A DNA stretch of 33,551 nucleotides from Bacillus spongiae (lineage in GTDB: Bacteria > Bacillota > Bacilli > Bacillales > Bacillaceae_K). Shown here piece after piece: positions 7,466 through 13,933 of the stretch. The stretch is from contig NZ_JBBAXC010000029.1 of NCBI RefSeq assembly GCF_037120725.1, positions 1 to 33,551 of the forward strand, given 5' to 3'. Within the stretch, counting starts at the first letter, position 1. Every line of letters begins with the position of its first letter. Both the position numbers and the translations under genes were made by a program. The notes under the pieces were generated by a model. That model was not told the origin of the DNA and ran no database searches. It saw only the letters and a program-made list of their open reading frames with translations.

Positions 7466-7646
7466 GGACTTGGCAGGCGTGATCAAAATAATGGAGTAAA
7501 GGATTGTCTGAAATCTGTTTCTTTGAAATAATTAGTAATAAGTTAAAGAAAAATCATAGTCTACGTATACTGATATTAGAAAGAATAGGATTACATACTT
7601 CACTTAATTTTAAATGATAACTTTAGATGGAAAGGATAGAGGGTAA

Positions 7647-8279
7647 TTGCATTCATATTGGAATAATCGTTTTAGTAATGGAATGGTATGGGGAGAGAAA
7701 CCAAGCTGTACAGTTAACATGGCTAAAGAAGTCTTTCTAAATAACCAGGCAAAAACAATACTAGTACCGGGTGCAGGGTATGGGAGAAATACTAAGGTTT
7801 TATCACCTACATTTGAAGTTGATGCAATTGAAATATCTAAGAATGCTATAGCAATAGCATTAGAAGAAGATAAATTGACGAAATTCACTGAAGGATCTAT
7901 ATTTGACATGCCTTTTTCTAATAAAAAATACGATGGAATATATTGCTACAACCTCTTACAATTATTTAGGTTAAAAGAAAGAAGATTATTAATTGGAAAG
8001 TGTATAGATCAGTTAACTGAAAATGGGATTCTATTTTTTACTTGTTTCTCAAACGAAGATAAATCTTTTGGAGATGGTTTAGAGGTAGAAAAAAATACGT
8101 TTGAATATAAACCAGGTAAGGTAGCACACTTTTTTAGTGAGGAAGACTTAATACATCATTTTGATACCACCGAAATATTAGAAACCGGTTCAATAGACGA
8201 AACACTTGATTATTTAGATAATACTGTAAGGACATATAAACTTAGATACATAATTTGTAAAAAAAGATTGTGTATATAA
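7647..8279 (+). CDS. Class I SAM-dependent methyltransferase
   Basis: 210 residues. TILVPGAGYGRNTKVL at about residues 37-52 is motif I (SAM-binding glycine loop), VDAIEISKNAI at 58-68 is motif II with the acidic residue, and SIFDMPF and YDGIYCYNLLQLF give motifs III and IV. The N-terminal YWNNRFSNGMVWGEKPS resembles the TehB-like subgroup (Methyltransf_25/11). The TTG start at 7647 follows GAGGG by 5 bases. Substrate unknown. Alone between terminators, with dispersed motif copies on both sides, so probably an acquired single-gene unit. Confidence 0.85.
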   Translation: MHSYWNNRFSNGMVWGEKPSCTVNMAKEVFLNNQAKTILVPGAGYGRNTKVLSPTFEVDAIEISKNAIAIALEEDKLTKFTEGSIFDMPFSNKKYDGIYCYNLLQLFRLKERRLLIGKCIDQLTENGILFFTCFSNEDKSFGDGLEVEKNTFEYKPGKVAHFFSEEDLIHHFDTTEILETGSIDETLDYLDNTVRTYKLRYIICKKRLCI

Positions 8280-8300
8280 AAAAGGAGTGAAATCCTTTTT
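8275..8300 (+). terminator. Short terminator after the methyltransferase
   Basis: AAAAAAGGA/TCCTTTTTT around GTGAAA, directly after the stop codon. Confidence 0.6.
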
Positions 8301-8376
8301 TGGTAATATTTCCTTTGTGAACGAGGGCTTAGTTTGAGGAAGATAAACAATTTGTCTTGATTTCAAGTCTTCAGGA

Positions 8377-8398
8377 ATCGGGTGCGATTGCGAAGTAA
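8377..8398 (+). repeat. Dispersed intergenic motif
   Basis: ATCGGGTGCGATTGCGAAGT, preceded at 8358-8372 by ATTTCAAGTCTTC, part of the 22-bp segment also found at 10256 and 4084. Confidence 0.5.
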
Positions 8399-8403
8399 CC
8401 AAA

Positions 8404-8449
8404 AGGTCTAATTCCCCAATTTTAATGCTGGGAAATCGGACCTTTTTTT
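8404..8449 (+). terminator. Terminator with two-part stem
   Basis: AGGTC (8404-8408) pairs with GACCT (8439-8443) and inner TTCCC with GGGAA; a run of seven T follows. No gene is directly upstream other than the methyltransferase, so it may be a second terminator or the trace of a lost gene. Confidence 0.6.
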
Positions 8450-8765
8450 ATTTACATACAGTGCAAAATAGCACTTAAAACGAGTACAAAATAACTCTAA
8501 AAGTGACAGACCGTATTGTAGGTCCAAAACCCATTCACATAAACAAAATCCCATACTGATAGATTGTTACCGTTTTTGGTACAGGCATTTTGATTCGAAA
8601 TAACAAGTTTATTTACAGTTTATACAAGTCTTGTGACGAACTAGAGCAGAAACTCTGTGATCGAGCCTATAAGGGGAGCATATCAAGGGTGAGTTGGGTT
8701 TTTTCTTTGTGGAAGATCAAGGACAGATAATGATTAAACCTATCATAAAATGAAAATTTAAAAAA
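8450..8765. other. Gap with two small tandem hairpins
   Basis: No gene. GTGCAAAATAGCAC (8461-8474) and GAGTACAAAATAACTC (8482-8497) are two similar inverted repeats, 7 bases apart and sharing the CAAAATA loop. A stretch near 8693-8716 resembles 5810-5830. The rest holds nothing that I can see. Confidence 0.5.
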
Positions 8766-8905
8766 CTTCTAGAAAAGAATCCATTTTGATCAATATTTTT
8801 CAAAATGGATTCTTTTTGTTAGAGGAAATATTAAGGTTTGTGAGATGTTTTTGATCAAATTTTTCCCTAACCAATACTAAAGTTCTTTTAAGTTAGCGAC
8901 CATTT
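8766..8905. repeat. Repeat copy 1: strong hairpin plus remnant of a vanZ 3' end
   Basis: AAAGAATCCATTTTG (8774-8788) and CAAAATGGATTCTTT (8801-8815) make a perfect 15-bp stem with T runs. The next about 55 bases match 11871-11926 closely (ATATTAAGGTTTGT, ATGTTTTTGATCAAA). In that second copy the sequence runs into the last codons of the vanZ-like gene, so copy 1 carries a decayed piece of such a gene end. The hairpin can act as a terminator. Confidence 0.7.
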
Positions 8906-8910
8906 TCTTT

Positions 8911-8954
8911 TTTTGTGCTACAAAATATGATACAATATTTTTTGTAGTACAAAA
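8911..8954 (+). promoter_or_regulatory. Promoter with two palindromic operators for the 8968 regulator
   Basis: TTTTGTGCTACAAAA (8911-8925) and TTTTGTAGTACAAAA (8940-8954) are near-perfect palindromes with centres 29 bp apart. Between them lies TGATACAAT (8928-8936), an extended -10 element. Transcription should start inside the second site. The layout predicts repression by a dimeric protein, most simply the regulator encoded 13 bases downstream. Confidence 0.7.
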
Positions 8955-8967
8955 AAGGGGTGTTTTA

Positions 8968-9357
8968 ATGAATAGTCAAATCACATTTTCATCATACGAA
9001 GAGTTAGAGCAACTGTTGAAAGAGAAATTTTATAAGAAAGCAAAGTTTATCGGCTTTAGCGATGAAGAAATTCAATTATCTATTATCTATAAAAAGAAAG
9101 CGAAAGAACTTTGGGAGAAGCATAATTGTCAACAAATTATTGAGCAGAATGGTTCGATTACAATAGAGTCTTGGATGGATGAAGAAGGTAATAGGAGAAC
9201 AAAAAGAGGTAGACCAAGAAAAGATAAGTCAGAGAAGCTTAATTTTCCATTACATGTTCGATTAGACGAAGAGTCTTTTAGGAAACTTAATGATTATGCA
9301 AAAGAACATGATGTAAATGCTTCCAAGGCAATCAGAATGATATTAAAAGATTTATAA
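8968..9357 (+). CDS. Predicted autoregulator with AT-hook and ribbon-helix-helix domain
   Basis: 129 residues. The first 75 are helical and charged, of unknown fold. Residues about 79-86 read KRGRPRKD, a canonical AT-hook that inserts into the minor groove of AT-rich DNA. The last 40 residues (LHVRLDEESFRKLNDYAKEH, then VNASKAIRMILKDL) match a CopG/Arc ribbon-helix-helix domain: one beta strand and two helices. AAAGGGGTG precedes the ATG by 6 bases. Two palindromic AT-rich sites flank its promoter, so it probably represses itself and perhaps the membrane protein gene 55 bases downstream, which has no obvious promoter. The combination of the two DNA-binding elements is inferred from motifs. 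Confidence 0.75.
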   Translation: MNSQITFSSYEELEQLLKEKFYKKAKFIGFSDEEIQLSIIYKKKAKELWEKHNCQQIIEQNGSITIESWMDEEGNRRTKRGRPRKDKSEKLNFPLHVRLDEESFRKLNDYAKEHDVNASKAIRMILKDL

Positions 9358-9412
9358 ATAAATGAAGTACATTAAGTAAAAATTATTTAAGCTGTTTTCA
9401 GGAGGACTTAAA

Positions 9413-10150
9413 ATGAAAAAGAATCGCTTTAAGTTTTGTTTTGATTTAACAATCGCAATTACGTTCATCTTATTATTTGCTCCAGGCGTTACTAGTATAG
9501 CATTTCATGAAATAGCTAGTATTTTCTTGGGAGCAGCATTAATTATTCATTTAGTCTTAAACAAAGAATGGATTATTGGGATGAGCAAAAAAATGTTCTC
9601 AAGAAGAATAAAAGGAAAATCATTACTATCTTACGTATTAAATTTCACCCTTTTACTAGTTATGTTCATTATAATGGTAAGTGGATTATTAATTTCCGAG
9701 GTTATCTTTCCTAATTTTAGACATTTCCCTAGCATAAATTGGGTTGCTCTTCATATAGTTTCGGCTGTCCTTGGACTACTGATAGTCGGAATCCATTTAG
9801 GGTTACATTGGAACTGGATCAAGCAAATTGGAAACCAGCAACCTAAATTGAAGAAACTATTATCTTTTCGTAAACCTTCTATAAAAAAACTGTCACGATT
9901 AATATTAATCATTGGGACGATTTTTTTGTTCGTACAAATATTTAAACTAACTTTCGTATCGATTGAGTTATTTAGTGGTCCGAGTTTAGGGGGCGAAGAA
10001 ATCCAGGGGAATGAAAATCATTTTTCAGTTAACCTAGTAGGTATTCTCCCTGTTTTCGCCATCTATTCATTTCTTTTGGGTTCAATTGCTTTTTATACCC
10101 ATTTATTAGAGAAGAGGACCATAAATAAAAAGCGTACAAGAACTTCCTAA
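9413..10150 (+). CDS. DUF4405-type membrane protein, possible b-type cytochrome
   Basis: 245 residues with about six hydrophobic helices. Histidines sit inside or at the ends of helices: FHEIA and IIHLVLN near residues 32 and 46, LHIVSA near 117, GIHLGLHWNW near 130. This spacing is typical of DUF4405/cytochrome b561-like proteins that bind heme between helices, but the heme is inferred. The C-terminus is basic (EKRTINKKRTRTS) and cytoplasmic. CAGGAGG 8 bases before the ATG. Likely one transcript with the AT-hook/RHH regulator; no terminator lies between. Confidence 0.75.
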   Translation: MKKNRFKFCFDLTIAITFILLFAPGVTSIAFHEIASIFLGAALIIHLVLNKEWIIGMSKKMFSRRIKGKSLLSYVLNFTLLLVMFIIMVSGLLISEVIFPNFRHFPSINWVALHIVSAVLGLLIVGIHLGLHWNWIKQIGNQQPKLKKLLSFRKPSIKKLSRLILIIGTIFLFVQIFKLTFVSIELFSGPSLGGEEIQGNENHFSVNLVGILPVFAIYSFLLGSIAFYTHLLEKRTINKKRTRTS

Positions 10151-10255
10151 TAGAATCCCATTTTCAAAAGTTAATCACATTAGGGATGTATTTTAAATTA
10201 CTTTAGATACCTATTTTCTGGAGTGGAAAATGGGGAATTATAATTTTGACTCATG

Positions 10256-10347
10256 ATTATCTCGAATTCAAGTCTTCGACTATCGTGCGCTTTTCTGGAA
10301 TAAAGAAGCCCCTTATCTTTTTGAATCGGGCCATATTCTTGTATACT
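10256..10347 (+). repeat. Longest copy of the dispersed motif
   Basis: A 22-bp segment (10256-10277, exact inverse of 4084-4105), then ATCGTGCGCTTTTCTGGAAT (10282-10301), then a second motif ATCGGGCCATATTCTTGTAT (10325-10344). It lies between the DUF4405 gene and the catA promoter. Confidence 0.6.
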
Positions 10348-10393
10348 ACTTAATAATTTAGCTAGATATTTTTGCTAAAACATGAAGAAGAAT

Positions 10394-10422
10394 TTGACTA
10401 TAGTTATAGATATACGTAGAAT
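10394..10422 (+). promoter_or_regulatory. catA promoter
   Basis: TTGACT (10394-10399), 17-base spacer, TAGAAT (10417-10422). Transcription from about 10429 includes the leader peptide and the attenuator stem. Confidence 0.75.
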
Positions 10423-10457
10423 GTCGCTGTATTCTCATTTACAAAAGGGTGAATATG

Positions 10458-10487
10458 ATGAAGAAAGCAGTCAAAATTGCCTCCTAA
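10458..10487 (+). CDS. catA leader peptide MKKAVKIAS
   Basis: A nine-codon frame with its own AAAAGGG 8 bases upstream (an extra ATG at 10455 is spaced less well). It copies the layout of the known cat-86 leader: nine residues, lysine at positions 3 and 6, isoleucine at 7, serine last. In cat-86, chloramphenicol stalls the ribosome with codon 6 in the A site, and the stalled ribosome opens the downstream stem. The last two sense codons and the stop are the left arm of that stem here too. Confidence 0.85.
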   Translation: MKKAVKIAS

Positions 10488-10511
10488 AACCAAATAAAAA
10501 CTTTAGGAGGC
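10479..10511 (+). promoter_or_regulatory. Translational attenuator stem hiding the catA ribosome binding site
   Basis: GCCTCCTAAA (10479-10488) and TTTAGGAGGC (10502-10511) are perfectly complementary over 10 bp with a 13-base loop. The right arm contains AGGAGG (10505-10510), the only ribosome binding site for the TTG start at 10519. Without drug the site is closed; a ribosome stalled in the leader would free it. Confidence 0.9.
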
Positions 10512-10518
10512 GCTGAAA

Positions 10519-11166
10519 TTGAAATTTAATATAATAGACCGTAAAAATTGGTATCGAAAAGAGTATTTTGAACACTATTTACATCAACAAACAACATTCA
10601 GTATAACGAATGAAATAAATATTAATATTCTTATGGAAAACTTAAAGAAACAGAATTTTAAGTTATATCCTGCGTTTATTTTTATGATTACAAGAATAGT
10701 TAATTCACATAGAGAATTCAGAACCAATTTTAACTCAGAAGGAATATTAGGTTATTGGTCGGAGGTTTTACCTTCTTATACAATCTTTGATAAAAAGACA
10801 TGCACATTTTCATGCATTTGGTCATCAAATTTAACTACGTTTTCTGAGTTTTATTCTCAATATGAAAAAGATGTAGAAAAATACAATGGTACGGGTAGTA
10901 TGTTTCCAAAGACTCCTATACCAGAAAATAGTATTCCGATATCTATGATTCCTTGGAGTTCTTTTACTGGATTAAATTTGAATATTAATAATGGTGGAGA
11001 CTATCTGCTACCAATAATAACTGGCGGTAAATATTTTCAAGAAAATGGGGAATTATTCTTACCTGTTTCACTACAAATTCATCATGCAGTTTGTGATGGT
11101 TATCATGCAAGTGTTTTTATGAATGATTTCCAAAGGCTAGCTGATGATAGCACAGATTGGCTATAG
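10519..11166 (+). CDS. catA: Chloramphenicol O-acetyltransferase, type A
   Basis: 215 residues, normal for the classical trimeric CAT. The catalytic motif HHAVCDGYH lies at about residues 188-196; the second histidine starts the HxxxDG signature and is the general base that moves acetyl from acetyl-CoA to the 3-hydroxyl of chloramphenicol. Other family marks: YFEHYL near the start, GYWSEVLPSYT, SCIW, and IPWSSFTGLNLN. The C-terminus is a little shorter than in CAT-86. The TTG start with AGGAGG 8 bases upstream is fixed by the attenuator. Closed by its own terminator, so a single-gene transcript induced by the drug at translation. Cytosolic. Confidence 0.95.
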   Translation: MKFNIIDRKNWYRKEYFEHYLHQQTTFSITNEININILMENLKKQNFKLYPAFIFMITRIVNSHREFRTNFNSEGILGYWSEVLPSYTIFDKKTCTFSCIWSSNLTTFSEFYSQYEKDVEKYNGTGSMFPKTPIPENSIPISMIPWSSFTGLNLNINNGGDYLLPIITGGKYFQENGELFLPVSLQIHHAVCDGYHASVFMNDFQRLADDSTDWL

Positions 11167-11191
11167 TTGTTTGTTATGGTAAATATGTATA

Positions 11192-11221
11192 AAAAGGAAC
11201 TGTAAAATCAGTTCCTTTTGG
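11192..11221 (+). terminator. catA terminator
   Basis: AAAAGGAACTG/CAGTTCCTTTT, perfect 11-bp stem around TAAAAT, beginning 25 bases after the stop codon. Confidence 0.85.
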
Positions 11222-11277
11222 CATAGAAATACCATTATTATTATAAAGTTCAATTTTTGATTTTAGTTCTTCAGCAT

Positions 11278-11300
11278 AAGGGCGTGCTTATTGAATAGCT
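11278..11300 (+). repeat. Dispersed intergenic motif
   Basis: AAGGGCGTGCTTATTGAATA, preceded by AGTTCTTCAGC. Between catA and the next small gene. Confidence 0.5.
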
Positions 11301-11339
11301 TATATTGGTAGTGACATACAAATTAAGAGGGGTTTTAAT

Positions 11340-11648
11340 ATGAATACTGAAAAATATAAAACGTTATACAAACGTTTATTAAAAGACCTGGAGTTTAAGG
11401 AAAACTTGGAAAGCATAAATCTTAATCATTTTCTTCCAATTATTGAGAAAATCAAACAAGATTCCTCTGTCTTTTTATTCAAGGTTGATGGAGAGAGGAA
11501 CGAAAATGTATATACATTTTTAATCTCAGGTCAGAAACTGGGGGAAGACAACTATTTAAGAATGGATACGTCCGATCTAGAAGGCGGATTATCTTACATC
11601 TGTGTAAAATATGCTGAAGAAGTTTGGGGATGGAATACTAATCGTTAA
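11340..11648 (+). CDS. Unknown 102-aa cytosolic protein
   Basis: Begins MNTEKYKTLYKRLLKDLEFK with AGAGGGG 7 bases before the ATG. Charged helical N-terminal half, then a beta-rich half (SSVFLFKVDGE, VYTFLISGQKL) and a C-terminal WGWNTNR. No signal peptide or membrane helix. Size and composition resemble small immunity or antitoxin-like proteins, but I recognise no family and no partner stands beside it. Flanked by dispersed motif copies (11278, 11754). Confidence 0.6.
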   Translation: MNTEKYKTLYKRLLKDLEFKENLESINLNHFLPIIEKIKQDSSVFLFKVDGERNENVYTFLISGQKLGEDNYLRMDTSDLEGGLSYICVKYAEEVWGWNTNR

Positions 11649-11753
11649 GAAAATGTCCAATAACCTCTATTAATAGTTAGGTTGATAAAATTGTTAATAA
11701 GTGAAAGCGCAGGAAAGCAGTTTTATTCTAGGAAAGATGTAGGAACATTTAAA

Positions 11754-11776
11754 AAGGGCGCAATTGTCGAATAGCC
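11754..11776 (+). repeat. Dispersed intergenic motif (close to consensus)
   Basis: AAAGGGCGCAATTGTCGAAT. Bases 11649-11817 hold nothing else. Confidence 0.55.
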
Positions 11777-11817
11777 AAGGTAGAAAATGATCGATTTTTT
11801 TTGGGGAATTCACATTG

Positions 11818-11926
11818 AATCTTCAGGAGAAGAATCCATTTTGATCAATCTTTTCAAAATGGATTCTTTTTGTTACCAATAATATTAAGGTTTGTAAGAT
11901 GTTTTTGATCAAACTTTATTCCAAAC
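11818..11926. repeat. Repeat copy 2: strong hairpin joined to the vanZ 3' end
   Basis: AGAATCCATTTTG/CAAAATGGATTCT stem (11831-11864 region) followed by five T on the plus strand, then the about 55-base tail shared with 8816-8871, which overlaps the last codons of the vanZ-like gene. Serves as terminator between the convergent genes. Confidence 0.7.
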
Positions 11927-12463
11927 CAACAATTCGCTTAATGGTCGCTTAAATTTTTCGTATAACATAACTAGGGAGTTAAAAATAAGAAATCCAATTA
12001 AAGCACCAAGGGTATTAAGAATCAAGTCATCCACATCAGGAGAGCGTCCAGGTAGCCACAAAAATTGAATTATTTCAACGGTTAATGAAACCGAGAACCC
12101 AACAAATAATACTTTTGATAGTTTACTTAGTTTAAATCTAAGAGGAATAATAAATCCCAGTGGAACAAATAAGAGAATGTTACCACCAATATTGCGCAAT
12201 GGGACCATAAAATAATCATGAGAAAGTGATCCGTAAATACTTTGAAAAGGAATAAGGTTCATTAAAGCAAAGTAATATTCTTTTTCGTAGAAAATAAATG
12301 GAAAAGGAGCAATGGTCAAATAGTAAATAAAAATTAATGAAAAATAGAAAAAGCCATTAATTAACTCAGTTCGAAGAGAAAATTCTTTTTTTACTAAAAA
12401 AAGAATAATCCTATAAAGTAGCCACGGAGCAAAAAGGGTTATAAATTCCACATATAAAAACAT
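11909..12463 (-). CDS. VanZ-like membrane protein
   Basis: 184 residues with about five transmembrane helices. The family core is clear: LNLIPFQS-like MNLIPFQSIY, then RNIGGNILLFVPLGFIIPL, then SLTVEIIQFLWLPGR, and SPDVDDLILNTLGALIGFLI, with the conserved E-x-x-Q and R-x-x-D-x-x-D pattern in the membrane. VanZ lowers teicoplanin susceptibility by an unknown route; most relatives like this one have no known role. AAAGGAG about 10 bases before the ATG. Monocistronic, convergent with 11340-11648. A decayed piece of a second copy of its 3' end lies near 8816-8905. Confidence 0.9.
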   Translation of the reverse strand: MFLYVEFITLFAPWLLYRIILFLVKKEFSLRTELINGFFYFSLIFIYYLTIAPFPFIFYEKEYYFALMNLIPFQSIYGSLSHDYFMVPLRNIGGNILLFVPLGFIIPLRFKLSKLSKVLFVGFSVSLTVEIIQFLWLPGRSPDVDDLILNTLGALIGFLIFNSLVMLYEKFKRPLSELLVWNKV

Positions 12464-12514
12464 ATAGTTTATACTCCTTTCAAATAATATCCATATTAGT
12501 GTAACATAGGTAAA

Positions 12515-12820
12515 TCATAACTGGAAATCCTTTAAACTATCAATAATCTCATCTTCACGGATTCCGTTGTATTTCGTGATAGATGGGGAAGCATATCCGA
12601 AGGTTTTCATAAGTGTATAGACATCTTTTGTACTCTTATAGTAATAGTACCCAAAGGTTTTTAGCATCGTGTCATGACCACTAATCCACTCCTCAGCTGC
12701 CACTAGTATGCGATACGCATGAGTGGTAATGATCTTTCTATCGGTTTTTATGCTTGGAAACAGGAAATCTTCATGATACTTCCCTACCAAATATTCAACA
12801 AGTTTATCTTGAATTCAAGT
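12515..12820 (-). pseudogene. Remnant of a phage/ICE-type tyrosine integrase, C-terminal domain
   Basis: The minus-strand peptide ITTHAYRILVAAEEW ... MLKTFGYYYYKSTKDVYTL ... SPSITKYNGIREDEI ... SLKDFQL matches the C-terminus of Bacillus phage-type integrases, which normally read HTxRKTFG and SPSxTxRYIGI. Here the second catalytic arginine of HxxR is a leucine (MLKTFG) and the residues around the catalytic tyrosine are deleted (TKYNGI). The N-terminal half is missing; open sequence of the same type continues to about 12820, with a stop just before. Not functional. Confidence 0.75.
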
Positions 12821-12845
12821 CATATGAGGAAGCGGAATTTCGAAC

Positions 12846-13397
12846 AATCCTGCAGCTAGATTAAAAGAGCCCAAGCTGGGGAAGAGAATTCCAAAGTTTC
12901 TAGCTGAGTTTGAATTTGAACATCTTCGTCAAGCATGTAATACTCCTATGGGAAATGCATTATTTGAGTTCTTTTACTCAACGGGTTGCCGTATTGGTGA
13001 AGTAGTAAAGTTGAATCGCGATGATCTCAATTTATCTACCAATTCAATTATTCATGGGAAGGGAGGTAAAGAACGAGAAGTGTACTTCAATACTAGATGG
13101 TCCCTCTGGTTGAAAAGATACTTAGATTCACGTGATGAGTAGGAAGAATGTTTATTTATCACAGAAAGAAGGCGAAAGAGGCGTATGGGTATTGATCAAA
13201 TTCGATATATAATAAAACGTATCTCTAGTCGTACTGGAATAAAAAAGAGCATACATCCGCATTAATTAAGGCATAGTTATGCCACTCACATGATGAATAA
13301 TGGAACACCAATTGAAGTAATTCAAAGCGTACTCGGACATGAAAAAAGTGAAACCACGAAAATATATGCTCAGCTCAGTGGAAAGTTAAGGCATTGA
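12846..13397 (+). pseudogene. Remnant of a XerC/XerD-like tyrosine recombinase
   Basis: One phase from 12846 to the TGA at 13395 encodes NPAARLKEPKLGKRIPKFLA, then STGCRIGEVVKLNRDDLNL (catalytic Arg), GKGGKERE, LRHSYATHM (H-x-x-R box), VLGHEKSETTKIYAQLS (H and catalytic Tyr). Two in-frame stops interrupt it: TAG at 13139 and TAA just before LRHSYATH, where a lysine is usual. The N-terminal core-binding domain is absent. It lies head to head with a different integrase remnant. Confidence 0.85.
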
Positions 13398-13413
13398 CTA
13401 TTTTTTAGAAGTT

Positions 13414-13441
13414 AGCGCGTTTCAAAGAACGCGCTTTTTTT
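13414..13441 (+). terminator. Rho-independent terminator
   Basis: AGCGCGTT (13414-13421) and AACGCGCT (13428-13435) with a run of T; GC-rich stem right after the recombinase remnant. Confidence 0.8.
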
Positions 13442-13460
13442 AGTTTACTATTTTTATAGA

Positions 13461-13483
13461 AAAGGGCCATATTGTTTAACAAC
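13461..13483 (+). repeat. Dispersed intergenic motif
   Basis: AAAGGGCCATATTGTTTAAC. Last clear copy; beyond about 15 kb I find none. Confidence 0.5.
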
Positions 13484-13532
13484 AAGTATTATCTATAGTG
13501 AAGAGTAACAGCTAGTTGTTTAAAGAATGATG

Positions 13533-13790
13533 CTATTTAAAGATACTGGCTCTTCTCATATATTTTGTTCGCCCATGCACGGAAGCTGCGACACTCATAG
13601 TCAAGTACACAATATTGACTAGAGTACAAGCAAAGTAAGTCCATCTTTCATAAAATATAGTAGCTCTAAATTCTGTGATGGGTGTAGGATAAATTAGGCT
13701 ACGTGTTGTTCCAACTGAATATATAACTGTGTAGGATGCTATTAGTGCTTCAAATGCTGATAATAATATTCTTATATATTGGAGGTGTTC
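13533..13790 (-). pseudogene. Start-less membrane-protein fragment
   Basis: An open minus-strand frame of about 85 codons ends in TAG at 13533-13535. It reads LLSAFEALIASYTVIYSVGT, then FYERWTYFACTLVNIVYLTM and a basic end GRTKYMRRASIFK, giving two likely membrane helices. No ATG, GTG or TTG lies at its beginning, and its 5' end runs into the ribosome binding site of the small gene on the other strand, so it is probably a truncated remnant. Family not recognised. Confidence 0.35.
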
Positions 13791-13792
13791 AT

Positions 13793-13933
13793 ATGAGTTC
13801 TGACATTAGTATTGTTTTGGTATTATTTATATTATTAGTTATCATTTTGTGTGTTAGTGAGTCACGTAGTAGTAGTAGTAGTAGTCCTACCGGTAGTCAA
13901 ATCACTTTCTCAATTGGTTCTTCTATACGATAG
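13793..13933 (+). CDS. Very small single-pass membrane protein (46 aa)
   Basis: ATG at 13793 with GGAGGTG 5 bases upstream; an ATG 19 codons earlier in phase would read through this ribosome binding site and is less likely. Residues 5-21 are hydrophobic (ISIVLVLFILLVIILCV), followed by six consecutive serines coded by an AGT run and a short tail with SIGSSIR. Resembles the many small membrane peptides of Bacillus (sporulation or stress) in form only. Confidence 0.5.
   Translation: MSSDISIVLVLFILLVIILCVSESRSSSSSSPTGSQITFSIGSSIR

Noticed and set aside
8401-8449. T-box or other riboswitch
   Set aside because: The two-part stem with T run lacks T-box bulge and specifier features and no gene follows closely; a simple terminator explains it.
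13793-13933. CRISPR or microsatellite from the AGT repeat
   Set aside because: Only six serine codons within a small gene; no spacers.
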